Part shown: one piece after another, positions 35,191-43,426 of the stretch
Layout of the letters: every line of letters starts with the position of its first letter
Position numbering within the stretch: position 1 is the stretch's first letter
Source of the DNA: Puia sp963703355
Lineage (GTDB): Bacteria; Bacteroidota; Bacteroidia; Chitinophagales; Chitinophagaceae
Length of the DNA stretch: 64,000 bases
Direction: 5' to 3'
Assembly (NCBI GenBank): GCA_963703355.1
Contig: OY969813.1
Span: forward strand, 496,001 to 560,000
Program-made: the position numbers and the translations under genes
Notes under the pieces: generated by a model
Databases searched by the model: none
What the model saw: only the letters and a program-made list of their open reading frames with translations
Told to the model about the DNA's origin: nothing

Positions 35191-35583
35191 ATGACGCGAA
35201 AAAACAAAATCATTTACTGGATATCGACAGTCTGGCTTGCGCTGGGAATGATTTCAACTGGAGCTGTACAGTTATTTAAGGGGAAAACAGGCGCTGGTGG
35301 CCTAAATAGCATTACTCATCTGGGATATCCCGAATATTTATTAACGATACTGGGTATTTGGAAAATACTGGGTGTCATAGCAGTACTTATTCCTAAATAT
35401 CCTTTATTGAAGGAATGGGCTTACGCAGGTTTTTTCTTTATCATGTCCGGAGCAATATGTTCACATATCATTACCGGAAATCCCATCACCGAAATATTTC
35501 CCTCATTGCTGCTTCTCGTCCTGACAGTCATTTCATGGTATTTCAGACCCCCGGACAGAAGACTAATTTCGGTAAAGTCCTGA
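35191..35583 (+). CDS. DoxX-like family membrane protein
   Basis: A 130-residue protein with four predicted transmembrane helices (IIYWISTVWLALGMISTGAV, YLLTILGIWKILGVIAVL, WAYAGFFFIMSGAICSHII, FPSLLLLVLTVISWYF). The helix pattern and the polar residues in KILG and GAICSHI fit the DoxX-like group that commonly travels with ArsR-SRPBCC operons. The biochemical role is unknown. It follows the SRPBCC gene by 6 bp. Confidence 0.88.
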   Translation: MTRKNKIIYWISTVWLALGMISTGAVQLFKGKTGAGGLNSITHLGYPEYLLTILGIWKILGVIAVLIPKYPLLKEWAYAGFFFIMSGAICSHIITGNPITEIFPSLLLLVLTVISWYFRPPDRRLISVKS

Positions 35584-35638
35584 CCTAAGATTATTTAAAT
35601 CCTGAATTTTGCAATTATATACAAGCTAAATAAATCAT

Positions 35639-36217
35639 ATGAATCCTGCAGTTGACTTCTATTTTGCCAAAGAAAAAAAATGGCCGGAGGAGATTAAAAA
35701 ATTAAGATCGATCGTTCTTGATTGTGGCCTGACGGAAGAATTAAAGTGGGGTTGTCCCTGTTATACATATCAACATAGCAACATTGTTTTAATTCATGTC
35801 TTTAAAGAATATTGTGCGTTGCTGTTTTTTAAGGGCTCCCTGCTCAAAGATCCCGACGGCATTTTAATTCAACAAACAAAAAACGTACAGGCAGCCCGGC
35901 AGATCCGCTTTACCAGCTCCAGGCAAATAGTAGCCATGAAAGCGAATCTGAAAGCTTACATCTATCAGGCAATAGAAGTTGAAAAAGCAGGATTGAAAGT
36001 AACATTAAAAAAGACCGAAGACGTAGCCATCCCGGTAGAATTCAAAAGGAAAATGGATAAAATGCCGGCGCTGAAAACTTCATTCCATGCATTAACACCC
36101 GGACGGCAAAGAGGTTATCTTTTTTATTTTTCATCAGCCAAGCTTCCAAAAACAAGGGAAGCCAGGGTTGAGAAATATATAAAACAAATACTCAGTGGTA
36201 AGGGTTTAGAAGATTAA
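35639..36217 (+). CDS. YdeI/DUF1801-type protein with C-terminal OmdA-like region
   Basis: A 192-residue soluble protein. The N-terminal half (MNPAVDFYFAKEKKWPEEIKK, then EELKWGCPCYTYQHSNIVLIHVFKEYCALLFFKG) is the DUF1801 domain, and the C-terminal half (KMPALKTSFHALTPGRQRGYLFYF) resembles the bacteriocin-protection YdeI/OmdA tail. Function is unclear. It is 55 bp behind the DoxX-like gene and probably belongs to the same ArsR-controlled operon. Confidence 0.88.
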   Translation: MNPAVDFYFAKEKKWPEEIKKLRSIVLDCGLTEELKWGCPCYTYQHSNIVLIHVFKEYCALLFFKGSLLKDPDGILIQQTKNVQAARQIRFTSSRQIVAMKANLKAYIYQAIEVEKAGLKVTLKKTEDVAIPVEFKRKMDKMPALKTSFHALTPGRQRGYLFYFSSAKLPKTREARVEKYIKQILSGKGLED

Positions 36218-36232
36218 ATCTTCCAGCATCAA

Positions 36233-38608
36233 TCATTCCGTTCGCAAACTTTTTATGGGGTTGGCAATGGCCACTTTAATGGCCTGAAAGCTCACGGTAA
36301 CCAATGCAATTGCGAGTGATGTTATGCCGGCTATTCCAAATATCCACCAGTGAATAGTCGTCCGATATTGATAATCCTGCAGCCAGTTATTCATGGCCCA
36401 CCAGGAAACAGGAAATGCCACAATACAGGACAAGGCAACCAGCTTCAGGAATTCCTTTGAAAGCAAACCTGCCAGACCCCGTGAGGATGCCCCCAATACT
36501 TTGCGGATGCCAATTTCTTTTCTTCTTTGTTCGGCGGTATAAGCAGACAATCCAAATAACCCAAGACAGGAAATGAAAATGGCAAGCACTGAAAATACTC
36601 CAGCGAGATTCCCAATCAGCGATTCCGTTGAAAACAGTTTATTGAATTCTTCATCCAAAAAAGTAAACTCAAATGGATAACCCGGATTATTCGCCTTTAA
36701 AATAGCTTCCATTTTTGAAATTGATTCTGAAAGATCCGCAGTTGGTTTAATGCGGATAGTTAACACATTGGCATTTTTCGGATAGCAAAAAAGAATGAGT
36801 GGTGAGCTGGATGCATATATGTCGTTATAGACTACGTCTTTTACAATACCTGCAATCTGTAACTTGGTGGAATTGATGGAAATGGTCCCTCCGACATGAC
36901 CTTCTTTCCCCATCAGTTTTTTCATGCTTTCATTAATGATAACCCGGTTACTGTCAACATCAGGAGTCGGATAAAAGTCTCTACCTTCCAGAATTGTCAT
37001 ATGTAATACTGAAAGATATCCTGGACTCACATGATTTGAATGAATGCTTACTTTATTATTAAGATCTTTACCGGGCCATTTAAAATCACTCGTATAACTG
37101 TTTATATGAAGGGGGTCATGAAGACTCATGGCAGCACTTTCTATCAGGCCAGTGGACTTAAGCTGATCAAGTATCGAGCTAAAATGAGCCCTTACATCAC
37201 CCTGCAAATCCATCATGATGAGTCTGTCTTTGTCATAACCGAGATCCCTGTTTTTAATATGTTGAATCTGTTGATAGATTATAGTCGTGCAGATGATAAG
37301 AATTATCGAAACGGCAAATTGACTGATCACCAAACCCTTTCGAATAAAAATAACACCGACACCCGTTTTTATTTTAACGCCTTTTAATACTTTAATCGGA
37401 TTGAAGGAAGACAAATAAAAAGCAGGATAACTTCCCGCAATCAATCCTGTAACTAATCCCACACCCAATAGCCATCCCAGATGCGATACACTAAACAAAT
37501 TAATTTCAAGTGATTTTTTAACCAGACTACTGTACATGGGCAGCACCAGATAAATTATTAGAACCGCAAAAAGAACAGCAATAAACGACATGATCAGCGA
37601 TTCGCCGATAAATTGACCAATCAATCTGTTTTTGCCTGCACCCATTACTTTTCTGACTCCAACTTCTCTTGCTCTTTTCTCCGATTGTGCAGTGGAAAGA
37701 TTCATAAAGTTGATACAGGCAATAATCAAAATGATGGCGGCAATCAGAGAAAATAACTTTACATATTTAATTTTTCCTCCATCCTGTTTTCCATCCGTAA
37801 ACTGACTTCTTAAATTCCAGTCATTCATGGAAAACAATATGCAATCTGCAGAAGGGGAACCGGTCTTAGCGGTCAGATAACCAGTTAACTTTTTGTTTAT
37901 CGTTTCCGGATCAACAGAGGGATTTAATTCAACCAGAGTTTCCGTGAGATTATTATCCCATGGTTTCATCCAGTCGTTTTTATTTTCGAAAAGCACATAC
38001 GGGGATATCCATTGGAATTTGTAGGAAGAATTTTCGGGGAAATCTTTATAAACTCCTGTGATTGTATAAGAGCCATCAACACTAAATCCCTGGTTGGCAT
38101 TCATTTTAATTGTTTTCCCGACCGGGTTTTCGCTGCCAAAAAATTTCTTCGATACGGATTCACTAATGATCACTGACTGCTGTTCCTTGAATACTTCTTC
38201 AGTTTTTCCAAATATAAAATCAGGTGCCAGCATCGACAGGATCGAAGAGTCTGCATAAACACCGGATTCTTTAATAGATTTATCATTCAGCACTATCAGC
38301 TCATCCATAGTCCAGCTCAGTCTCCCCGCATTCTTTATGCCCGGAATATCTGTCTTGACCGCCTGCGCCATAGGACCCGGAGTGGAACTCGTGGTGACGA
38401 TCTTGCCGTCGTTGTGATGATTTTCCATGATGCGATAAATAAAATCGCGTTTTGCAAAAGCATAGTTGTAGTTCGTTTCGTCCTCCACCCATAGAAAAAT
38501 CAATGCAGCAGAGGCGATGCCGATGGCAAGACCCGCTATATTCAAAAAGCTATAGGTTTTGTTCTTCCATAAATTTCGCATGGTCATCTTGAAATAATTT
38601 CTGAACAT
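36233..38608 (-). CDS. FtsX/MacB-type ABC transporter permease
   Basis: A 791-residue protein with the duplicated permease layout: N-terminal helix and periplasmic MacB_PCD domain (about residues 20-240), three helices around 285-400 preceded by REVGVRKVMGAGKNRL, then a second periplasmic domain and three C-terminal helices after KEIGIRKVLGAS. These coupling segments contact an ATPase. No ATP-binding gene is adjacent, as is usual for this Bacteroidota family. A homologue of 805 residues lies at 47.3 kb. The cargo is unknown; relatives act in mechanotransmission or lipoprotein and peptide export. Confidence 0.92.
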   Translation of the reverse strand: MFRNYFKMTMRNLWKNKTYSFLNIAGLAIGIASAALIFLWVEDETNYNYAFAKRDFIYRIMENHHNDGKIVTTSSTPGPMAQAVKTDIPGIKNAGRLSWTMDELIVLNDKSIKESGVYADSSILSMLAPDFIFGKTEEVFKEQQSVIISESVSKKFFGSENPVGKTIKMNANQGFSVDGSYTITGVYKDFPENSSYKFQWISPYVLFENKNDWMKPWDNNLTETLVELNPSVDPETINKKLTGYLTAKTGSPSADCILFSMNDWNLRSQFTDGKQDGGKIKYVKLFSLIAAIILIIACINFMNLSTAQSEKRAREVGVRKVMGAGKNRLIGQFIGESLIMSFIAVLFAVLIIYLVLPMYSSLVKKSLEINLFSVSHLGWLLGVGLVTGLIAGSYPAFYLSSFNPIKVLKGVKIKTGVGVIFIRKGLVISQFAVSIILIICTTIIYQQIQHIKNRDLGYDKDRLIMMDLQGDVRAHFSSILDQLKSTGLIESAAMSLHDPLHINSYTSDFKWPGKDLNNKVSIHSNHVSPGYLSVLHMTILEGRDFYPTPDVDSNRVIINESMKKLMGKEGHVGGTISINSTKLQIAGIVKDVVYNDIYASSSPLILFCYPKNANVLTIRIKPTADLSESISKMEAILKANNPGYPFEFTFLDEEFNKLFSTESLIGNLAGVFSVLAIFISCLGLFGLSAYTAEQRRKEIGIRKVLGASSRGLAGLLSKEFLKLVALSCIVAFPVSWWAMNNWLQDYQYRTTIHWWIFGIAGITSLAIALVTVSFQAIKVAIANPIKSLRTE

Positions 38609-38722
38609 AGTACCGATTTATTAATGGTTATCTCTTTGAAGCCAATTAAATGCCAGACGGATATTAGTTGGATTATCAACCTTTTGCGTTAAAAAAAATG
38701 GCGGCAGACTGTCCGGTTATGA

Positions 38723-38878
38723 AACAGTAGTGTGCTGTTATGTCATTACGAAAAAGGATATGCCATTTCCGTAAACGAATCATTACAGGGTTGCATCGTA
38801 GTGATAGATGCCAACAACACGAAGTACGCCGTAGAGTTTGACGCAGCAGGCAACTTCATTGGTGCAATCATTATATAG
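38723..38878 (+). pseudogene. Remnant of a PepSY-like/beta-lactamase-inhibitor-like protein C-terminus
   Basis: An open frame of about 51 codons without a start codon ends in GYAISVNESLQGCIVV, IDANNTKYAVEFDAAG and a TAG. The pattern of a strand with D-x-x-x-x-K-Y-x-V-x-F-D-x-x-G is typical of the last repeat of small secreted PepSY-like proteins in Bacteroidota. A TGA lies directly upstream. It is probably what remains of a deleted gene between the permease and dioxygenase genes. Identity is tentative. Confidence 0.45.
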
Positions 38879-38936
38879 GAGATAGGTAGAGTCTGAAGCG
38901 ATGCATTCACTAATGAAGTCGGCAAGGGCTCGCTGA

Positions 38937-38952
38937 AAAAGGGATCCCTTTT
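38937..38952. terminator. Palindrome followed by T-rich sequence, possible terminator
   Basis: AAAAGGGATCCCTTTT is a perfect palindrome with T-rich flanks on its right and A-rich on its left, so it could end transcripts from either side, including the dioxygenase gene that stops 12 bp away. The stem is short. Confidence 0.4.
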
Positions 38953-38963
38953 ATTTATTCATA

Positions 38964-39932
38964 TTACCATTTCTCCAATCCCAATAATTTTTTTCCTAAT
39001 GGTGAAAGTTCTGCAACCGGATTTCTTTTTTCTCTTTCCAGAGGATCTCCGGGAAATGCATAACCCGTCATGGCATTCCGGTTTTTCCAGCTGTTAATCC
39101 GCCATTGTCTGAGCTCTTCGTTTTCTTCCTGAGCGGGCATCATCGCAATATATTGTGCCATCCTCACTTTGTTACCACTTGTATTGGCCCGAATGCCATG
39201 TGGTTCAAGACTATTGAATATCAAAAGATCACCGGCTTCCAATTTCACTTTTACTATTTCAAAACCCGAAGTATCCGGTTTATAATGATCTCTATCTTCT
39301 GGTTGTGAAATTTTCCACTTGTCATAAGTTCTGTATAATTCCGGCACGCATTGAAACCCGCCCATGTTCTCATCCAGTTGATCTGCAAGTGCCAGAACAC
39401 CCTGAACATTTTGTGGCTTTGTTTCCGGATCATAATCCCAATGAATAAATCCTTTGTATTCAAAACCCGGTCTCAATGGAAAATTCAGATTTGCACGATC
39501 AATCGTTACCCAGAGTTTTTCTGTTCCCCATATATCTGCAAATGCCTGATGTACTTTCGGGAACTGCCTGTTATCCCACAAATATTGATGATTATATATT
39601 TCAACCATGCCCGTGTTATTCAGTTCCTTCATCTCCATGGGTACATTGGGTCTCTTATACCAACTATCCACATCATCTGGATTTTTATCTTCATATTCCC
39701 ACAGATAATCGGCCAGTCTTTTTACCTGCTCCTTTGGCACCGCATTTTTTATAACAACATATCCGTTATGAATCCAAAATTGCCAGTCTTCTTCCGTTAA
39801 CAGACGCAGCGGCTTCCCGTTGCTGCGGTCATTTAGTTTTTGCTGACTTGATTTCGCGGTAGAAGGATTACCCGGAATCTCTTTGTGAGCCATGGTAAAC
39901 TGGTCGGCAGGTGCCATCGTTTTTGCTGTCAT
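38964..39932 (-). CDS. Phytanoyl-CoA dioxygenase (PhyH) family protein
   Basis: A 322-residue iron(II)/2-oxoglutarate-dependent oxygenase. The metal triad is H164 and D166 in FIHWDYDPE and H245 in SLEPHGIRANTS; an arginine (R257 in NKVRMAQ) is placed to bind 2-oxoglutarate. The first 45 residues look disordered. The substrate of bacterial PhyH proteins is highly variable and cannot be named. It is divergent from an AraC-type regulator whose gene starts 118 bp away; co-regulation is likely. Confidence 0.9.
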   Translation of the reverse strand: MTAKTMAPADQFTMAHKEIPGNPSTAKSSQQKLNDRSNGKPLRLLTEEDWQFWIHNGYVVIKNAVPKEQVKRLADYLWEYEDKNPDDVDSWYKRPNVPMEMKELNNTGMVEIYNHQYLWDNRQFPKVHQAFADIWGTEKLWVTIDRANLNFPLRPGFEYKGFIHWDYDPETKPQNVQGVLALADQLDENMGGFQCVPELYRTYDKWKISQPEDRDHYKPDTSGFEIVKVKLEAGDLLIFNSLEPHGIRANTSGNKVRMAQYIAMMPAQEENEELRQWRINSWKNRNAMTGYAFPGDPLEREKRNPVAELSPLGKKLLGLEKW

Positions 39933-39951
39933 AATTGTTGGTTTAATAAAA

Positions 39952-39959
39952 CAAAACTA
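39952..39959 (-). promoter_or_regulatory. Candidate -7 box for the dioxygenase gene
   Basis: The minus strand reads TAGTTTTG (TAnnTTTG) 19 nt before the dioxygenase ATG. It lies in the short region shared with the divergent AraC gene, where that regulator would be expected to bind. Confidence 0.4.
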
Positions 39960-40050
39960 TCGCCGATTCTCCTGGTTTATTTCACGTCCTTTGTCGTTTA
40001 TTTACTCTATATTGACTTATTTAGTTAATACACCCGTCATTTTTACACAA

Positions 40051-40929
40051 ATGGAAGCTAAAAAGATACAACTGGAGAAAGTGGAAATAGCACCTGATAA
40101 ATCGTTTAAGCTATTTTCACCACGTTTGAGAAATACCTTTTTATGGCACTACCATCCTGAGATAGAATTGGTTTACGTGGAAGCCGATGCGGGTATCCGG
40201 CACGTGGGTTCGCATATTTCAGGTTATACTTATAGTGACCTCGTACTCATTGGGAGTAATCTTCCCCATTTGAATTTTGACTACAGACTTAGAAGCGACT
40301 ATCATCAAATCGTAATACAATTAAAATCGGATTTTTTGGGTGAGGCCTTAACCAAAAGTCCGGAATTCGCGCTGATAAAAGAACTTTTTAATAAGGCCAA
40401 CTTTGGCGTGGCGTACCATGGTAAAACAAAAGCGATGGTGGCCGAACATTTGAAGGTGTTAGATCGTTTTGACACATTTAATCAACTGATGCAGCTCATT
40501 CAGATATTTCAGGTACTTGCCGGAAGCGGGGAATTTGAAATATTAAACGGTGATTTATCTGGTAACAACTTTATTATAAAGGATAAAATTAGAATGGGTG
40601 CAGTATACGAATATATAGATGCTAATTATGATCAGAATCCAAACGTTCATGTTGTTGCTGGAAAGGTTCATTTATCGGCTTCTGCTTTTTGCAGATATTT
40701 CAAAAGGCAAACCAATATGACCTTTACCGATTTCGTAAATCAATATCGCATTGAAAGAGCTAAAAATTTATTAATGCAGGATAAAAATGTAACAGAAACT
40801 TGTTATGCTGTAGGATTCGAAAGTTTGTCATATTTCAATAAATTGTTCAACCATTTGGTGGGAGAAAACCCTTCGGTGTTCAAGCGCAATTGGGAAAGAC
40901 ACACCGGGAGGCTTGGTGAAAAGTCCTAA
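40051..40929 (+). CDS. AraC-family transcriptional regulator
   Basis: A 292-residue protein from MEAKKIQLEKVEIAPDKSF; the frame stays open for 53 more codons upstream, across the divergent promoter region and into the dioxygenase gene, so those codons are unlikely to be used. The N-terminal cupin domain (NTFLWHYHPEIELVYVEADAG) probably senses a small molecule. The C-terminal double HTH has VHVVAGKVHLSASAFCRYF and VTETCYAVGFESLSYFNKLF, the AraC signature. It probably controls the dioxygenase. Confidence 0.93.
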   Translation: MEAKKIQLEKVEIAPDKSFKLFSPRLRNTFLWHYHPEIELVYVEADAGIRHVGSHISGYTYSDLVLIGSNLPHLNFDYRLRSDYHQIVIQLKSDFLGEALTKSPEFALIKELFNKANFGVAYHGKTKAMVAEHLKVLDRFDTFNQLMQLIQIFQVLAGSGEFEILNGDLSGNNFIIKDKIRMGAVYEYIDANYDQNPNVHVVAGKVHLSASAFCRYFKRQTNMTFTDFVNQYRIERAKNLLMQDKNVTETCYAVGFESLSYFNKLFNHLVGENPSVFKRNWERHTGRLGEKS

Positions 40930-41035
40930 ATTTGTTAAAGAATATTAACGGTTCGTTAAACAGCTGTATAAGAAGTTTCCAAATACGTGGTTCTGCAGTA
41001 TAGCAGTAATATCTTTATTCATTCGAACCCCCCTG

Positions 41036-42250
41036 ATGCTGAAATATTTTCTACTCATCGTATTCTTTTCAACGCCTTTCTTTTTACTTGCTCAGTTCTC
41101 GACAGACACAACGATCAATCCGGGCATCAAACAGGTTGATCTGATGGATATTGGTCAGCGGATACTTCATAAAAACGCACCCAACAGAGAGGACGTGGTA
41201 GTGAATAAAAAAGGACGGGTGCATTTTAGTGCATTTCCTGCGGTCGGATATACTTTACAAACCGGCTTTGCAGGTGTATTGAGTGCCAATGCGGCTTTTT
41301 ACACAGGTTCACATGATCACGAATCAGAAAACATATCGACAGTAATTACGAGCATTGCATACACGAGTAAAAGTCAGATTATTTTTCCCATTGCTTCAAG
41401 TATATGGACGCATAACAATAAATACAATATTCTAACAGACTGGAGGTTTTTAAAATATCCCTCAGAAACATTTGGCCTCGGCGGGCATACACAGCAGGAC
41501 AGCAGTTACAATCTCGATTATTCTTATATCAAACTGCACCAGGCCCTGCTCAGAAACATAAGCAAAGATCTGTATGTTGGACTCGGATATGATTTTGACT
41601 ATTTCTGGAATATTCAGGAAATAGATCCGCCCACTGGAGAAGAAACGGACTTTCAAAAATACGGTTATTCAAAAACTGAAAAAGCCTCCGGTATTTCTGT
41701 AATACTTAAATATGATTCCAGAAGGAATCCGATCAATCCGGAGAAAGGGATCTACGCCAATTTGCTCTTTCAACCTAAGTTCACTTTCATGGGAAGTGAT
41801 GCCAACTGGCAGTCACTACTGGTGGAGTTCAGGGCATATACAAAATTGTCGCCGCGGTCAAGAAATGTGCTGGCTTTCTGGAGTTATAATTGGTTTACAC
41901 TCGGGGGAACACCTCCTTATTTATTATTGCCCAGTACCGCATGGGATGAATTCAGTAATACCGGCAGGGGGTATATTCAGGGCAGATTCAGGAGTCCGAA
42001 TATGATAGATCAGGAGGCGGAATATCGGTTTGTAATTTCACGCAATGGATTATTCGGAGGCGTGGTTTTCGCCAATGCAGAAAGTTTTTCTGACGTAACC
42101 ACAGGAAAATACGAAGTCATTTCACCTGCCGCCGGACTCGGTATTCGCATTATGCTGAACAAATTCTCAAGAACCAATCTCGCACTCGATTATGCCTGGG
42201 GAACACAGGGTTCCAAGGGCTTTTTTGTCAATTTGGGAGAAGTGTTTTAG
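41036..42250 (+). CDS. Outer-membrane surface antigen, BamA/TamA-like beta-barrel
   Basis: A 404-residue protein with a signal peptide ending at LLAQ. The C-terminal region is an Omp85-type barrel: GYSKTEKASGISVILKYDSRRNPINPEKG is the conserved entry strand, RGYIQGRFRSPNMIDQEAEYRF is the VRGF/Y-type loop region, and the last strand ends in F. No POTRA domains are present, so it is a stand-alone D15-like barrel rather than BamA. Function is unknown. An array of 7-nt repeats starts 9 nt after its stop. Confidence 0.82.
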   Translation: MLKYFLLIVFFSTPFFLLAQFSTDTTINPGIKQVDLMDIGQRILHKNAPNREDVVVNKKGRVHFSAFPAVGYTLQTGFAGVLSANAAFYTGSHDHESENISTVITSIAYTSKSQIIFPIASSIWTHNNKYNILTDWRFLKYPSETFGLGGHTQQDSSYNLDYSYIKLHQALLRNISKDLYVGLGYDFDYFWNIQEIDPPTGEETDFQKYGYSKTEKASGISVILKYDSRRNPINPEKGIYANLLFQPKFTFMGSDANWQSLLVEFRAYTKLSPRSRNVLAFWSYNWFTLGGTPPYLLLPSTAWDEFSNTGRGYIQGRFRSPNMIDQEAEYRFVISRNGLFGGVVFANAESFSDVTTGKYEVISPAAGLGIRIMLNKFSRTNLALDYAWGTQGSKGFFVNLGEVF

Positions 42251-42259
42251 GCGGAAATC

Positions 42260-42301
42260 TCAAGGCTTAAGGCTTAACGCGGAACGTTTAACGCTTATCG
42301 T
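42260..42301 (+). repeat. 7-nt tandem repeat array (NNAACGC family), six degenerate units
   Basis: Units read TCAAGGC, TTAAGGC, TTAACGC, GGAACGT, TTAACGC and TTATCGT, in sense orientation to the upstream barrel gene. It is the first member of the 7-nt family; the 8-nt family does not appear beyond 25.6 kb. Confidence 0.75.
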
Positions 42302-42348
42302 AAAATACAAAACGATCGAAGATTCACAATAAACAATTAACGAACATC

Positions 42349-42395
42349 GGCAAAGCAAAAGTTTTTATAATCTCATTGCTTTGCCTTGCTTTTTA
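42349..42395 (+). terminator. Possible terminator hairpin
   Basis: GGCAAAGC (42349-42356) pairs with GCTTTGCC (42378-42385) across a 21-nt AT-rich loop, and TTGCTTTTT follows. It may end the barrel gene's transcript. The rest of the 295-bp gap up to the next gene shows nothing else I can name. Confidence 0.45.
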
Positions 42396-42545
42396 CCTTT
42401 ATTGAGACTATTTTAACGACCGATGTCCAATATATGGCGCAATACTTGCGTTAGTCCCGTAATCCTGCACATTTTCCAATTCCTTTGATCTTCTTTTGAT
42501 CCAACTTCTCTGAAAGATCCTTTTCTCTTAGGAAATCTTTTCAAC

Positions 42546-43391
42546 ATGAAGTTTTTATTTGGTTTTTTATTGGTTTTTCCAGCAATATCTCAGGCCCAGC
42601 GTTGGCATGTGAATCTTACAGGAGGCGTATCGAATTACTCCGGCGATTTGCAGTCAAAAGCCTACACTTTCGACCAGTCTTTTTTTGCATTCGGATTCGG
42701 TGCCCAATATGATATTACCAGAAATTTTTCTGCTATCAGTAATATCAATTTCATGAAAGTAGGAGCGTCGGATCAATACAACAGTCCCGACCTGGTGTTC
42801 CGCAATCTGAGCTTCCAAACGAATATCATTGAATGGAATCTGCTGGGTGAATATACTTTTATGGATATAACCGAAAAGAAATTTTCTCCCTTTGTTTTCG
42901 GCGGCATCGCAGTATTTCATTATGATCCTTATGCTTTTGACACCACAGGACAAAAAGTTTATCTCAGACCACTGAGTACAGAAGGTGAGGGACTTCCGGA
43001 ATATCCCGGACAAAAACCATACAACCTTACGCAATTTGCCATTCCTTTCGGTGGCGGAATCAAGTTCAGGGTGAGCGAAAATGTCGTACTGGCATATGAA
43101 ATTGGCTTAAGGAAAACTTTTACCGACTATTTAGACGATGTGAGTACTGTGTATGTCGATAAAAATATATTGCAAGCCGAACGTGGTCCCTTAGCAGTTG
43201 AAATGGCCTATCGGGCAAACGAATTGAAGGGAGGTGATCCAAATTACCCTGCTGCGGGTATTACCAGAGGCGGACCAAAGTATAAGGATTGGTATTATTA
43301 TACGGGCATCCGTGTGAGCATCGCGCTGATCTCCAGAAAAGACGGATATTATGGGCGTGGAAGAACCGATTGTCCGCCCAAGGTGCAATGA
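42546..43391 (+). CDS. DUF6089 outer-membrane beta-barrel protein
   Basis: A 281-residue protein with signal peptide (MKFLFGFLLVFPAISQAQ) and an eight-strand OmpA-like barrel pattern: WHVNLTGGVSNYSGDLQ, FFAFGFGAQYDITRNFS, EWNLLGEYTFMDI, KFSPFVFGGIAVFHYDP. The GGVSNYSGDL opening is typical of DUF6089. It ends with a charged tail after GYYGRGRTDCPPK. The family is widespread in Bacteroidota, with no known function. Confidence 0.87.
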   Translation: MKFLFGFLLVFPAISQAQRWHVNLTGGVSNYSGDLQSKAYTFDQSFFAFGFGAQYDITRNFSAISNINFMKVGASDQYNSPDLVFRNLSFQTNIIEWNLLGEYTFMDITEKKFSPFVFGGIAVFHYDPYAFDTTGQKVYLRPLSTEGEGLPEYPGQKPYNLTQFAIPFGGGIKFRVSENVVLAYEIGLRKTFTDYLDDVSTVYVDKNILQAERGPLAVEMAYRANELKGGDPNYPAAGITRGGPKYKDWYYYTGIRVSIALISRKDGYYGRGRTDCPPKVQ

Positions 43392-43402
43392 GTTTAGTTG
43401 TC

Positions 43403-43410
43403 TAATTTTG
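43403..43410 (+). promoter_or_regulatory. Candidate -7 box for the UbiD-like gene
   Basis: TAATTTTG is an exact TAnnTTTG 16 nt upstream of the decarboxylase ATG and just after the stop of the DUF6089 gene. No clear -33 element is present. Confidence 0.4.
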
Positions 43411-43426
43411 CCATCTAATAAACAAG

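Noticed and set aside
39351..39800. 149-codon plus-strand frame inside the dioxygenase gene
   Set aside because: It is the complement of a gene with an intact metal triad and shows only low-complexity hydrophobic and histidine-rich stretches.
39892..40050. Longer N-terminus for the AraC regulator
   Set aside because: The 53 extra codons cross the divergent promoter region and the dioxygenase start and do not belong to the cupin-AraC family; ATG at 40051 is preferred.
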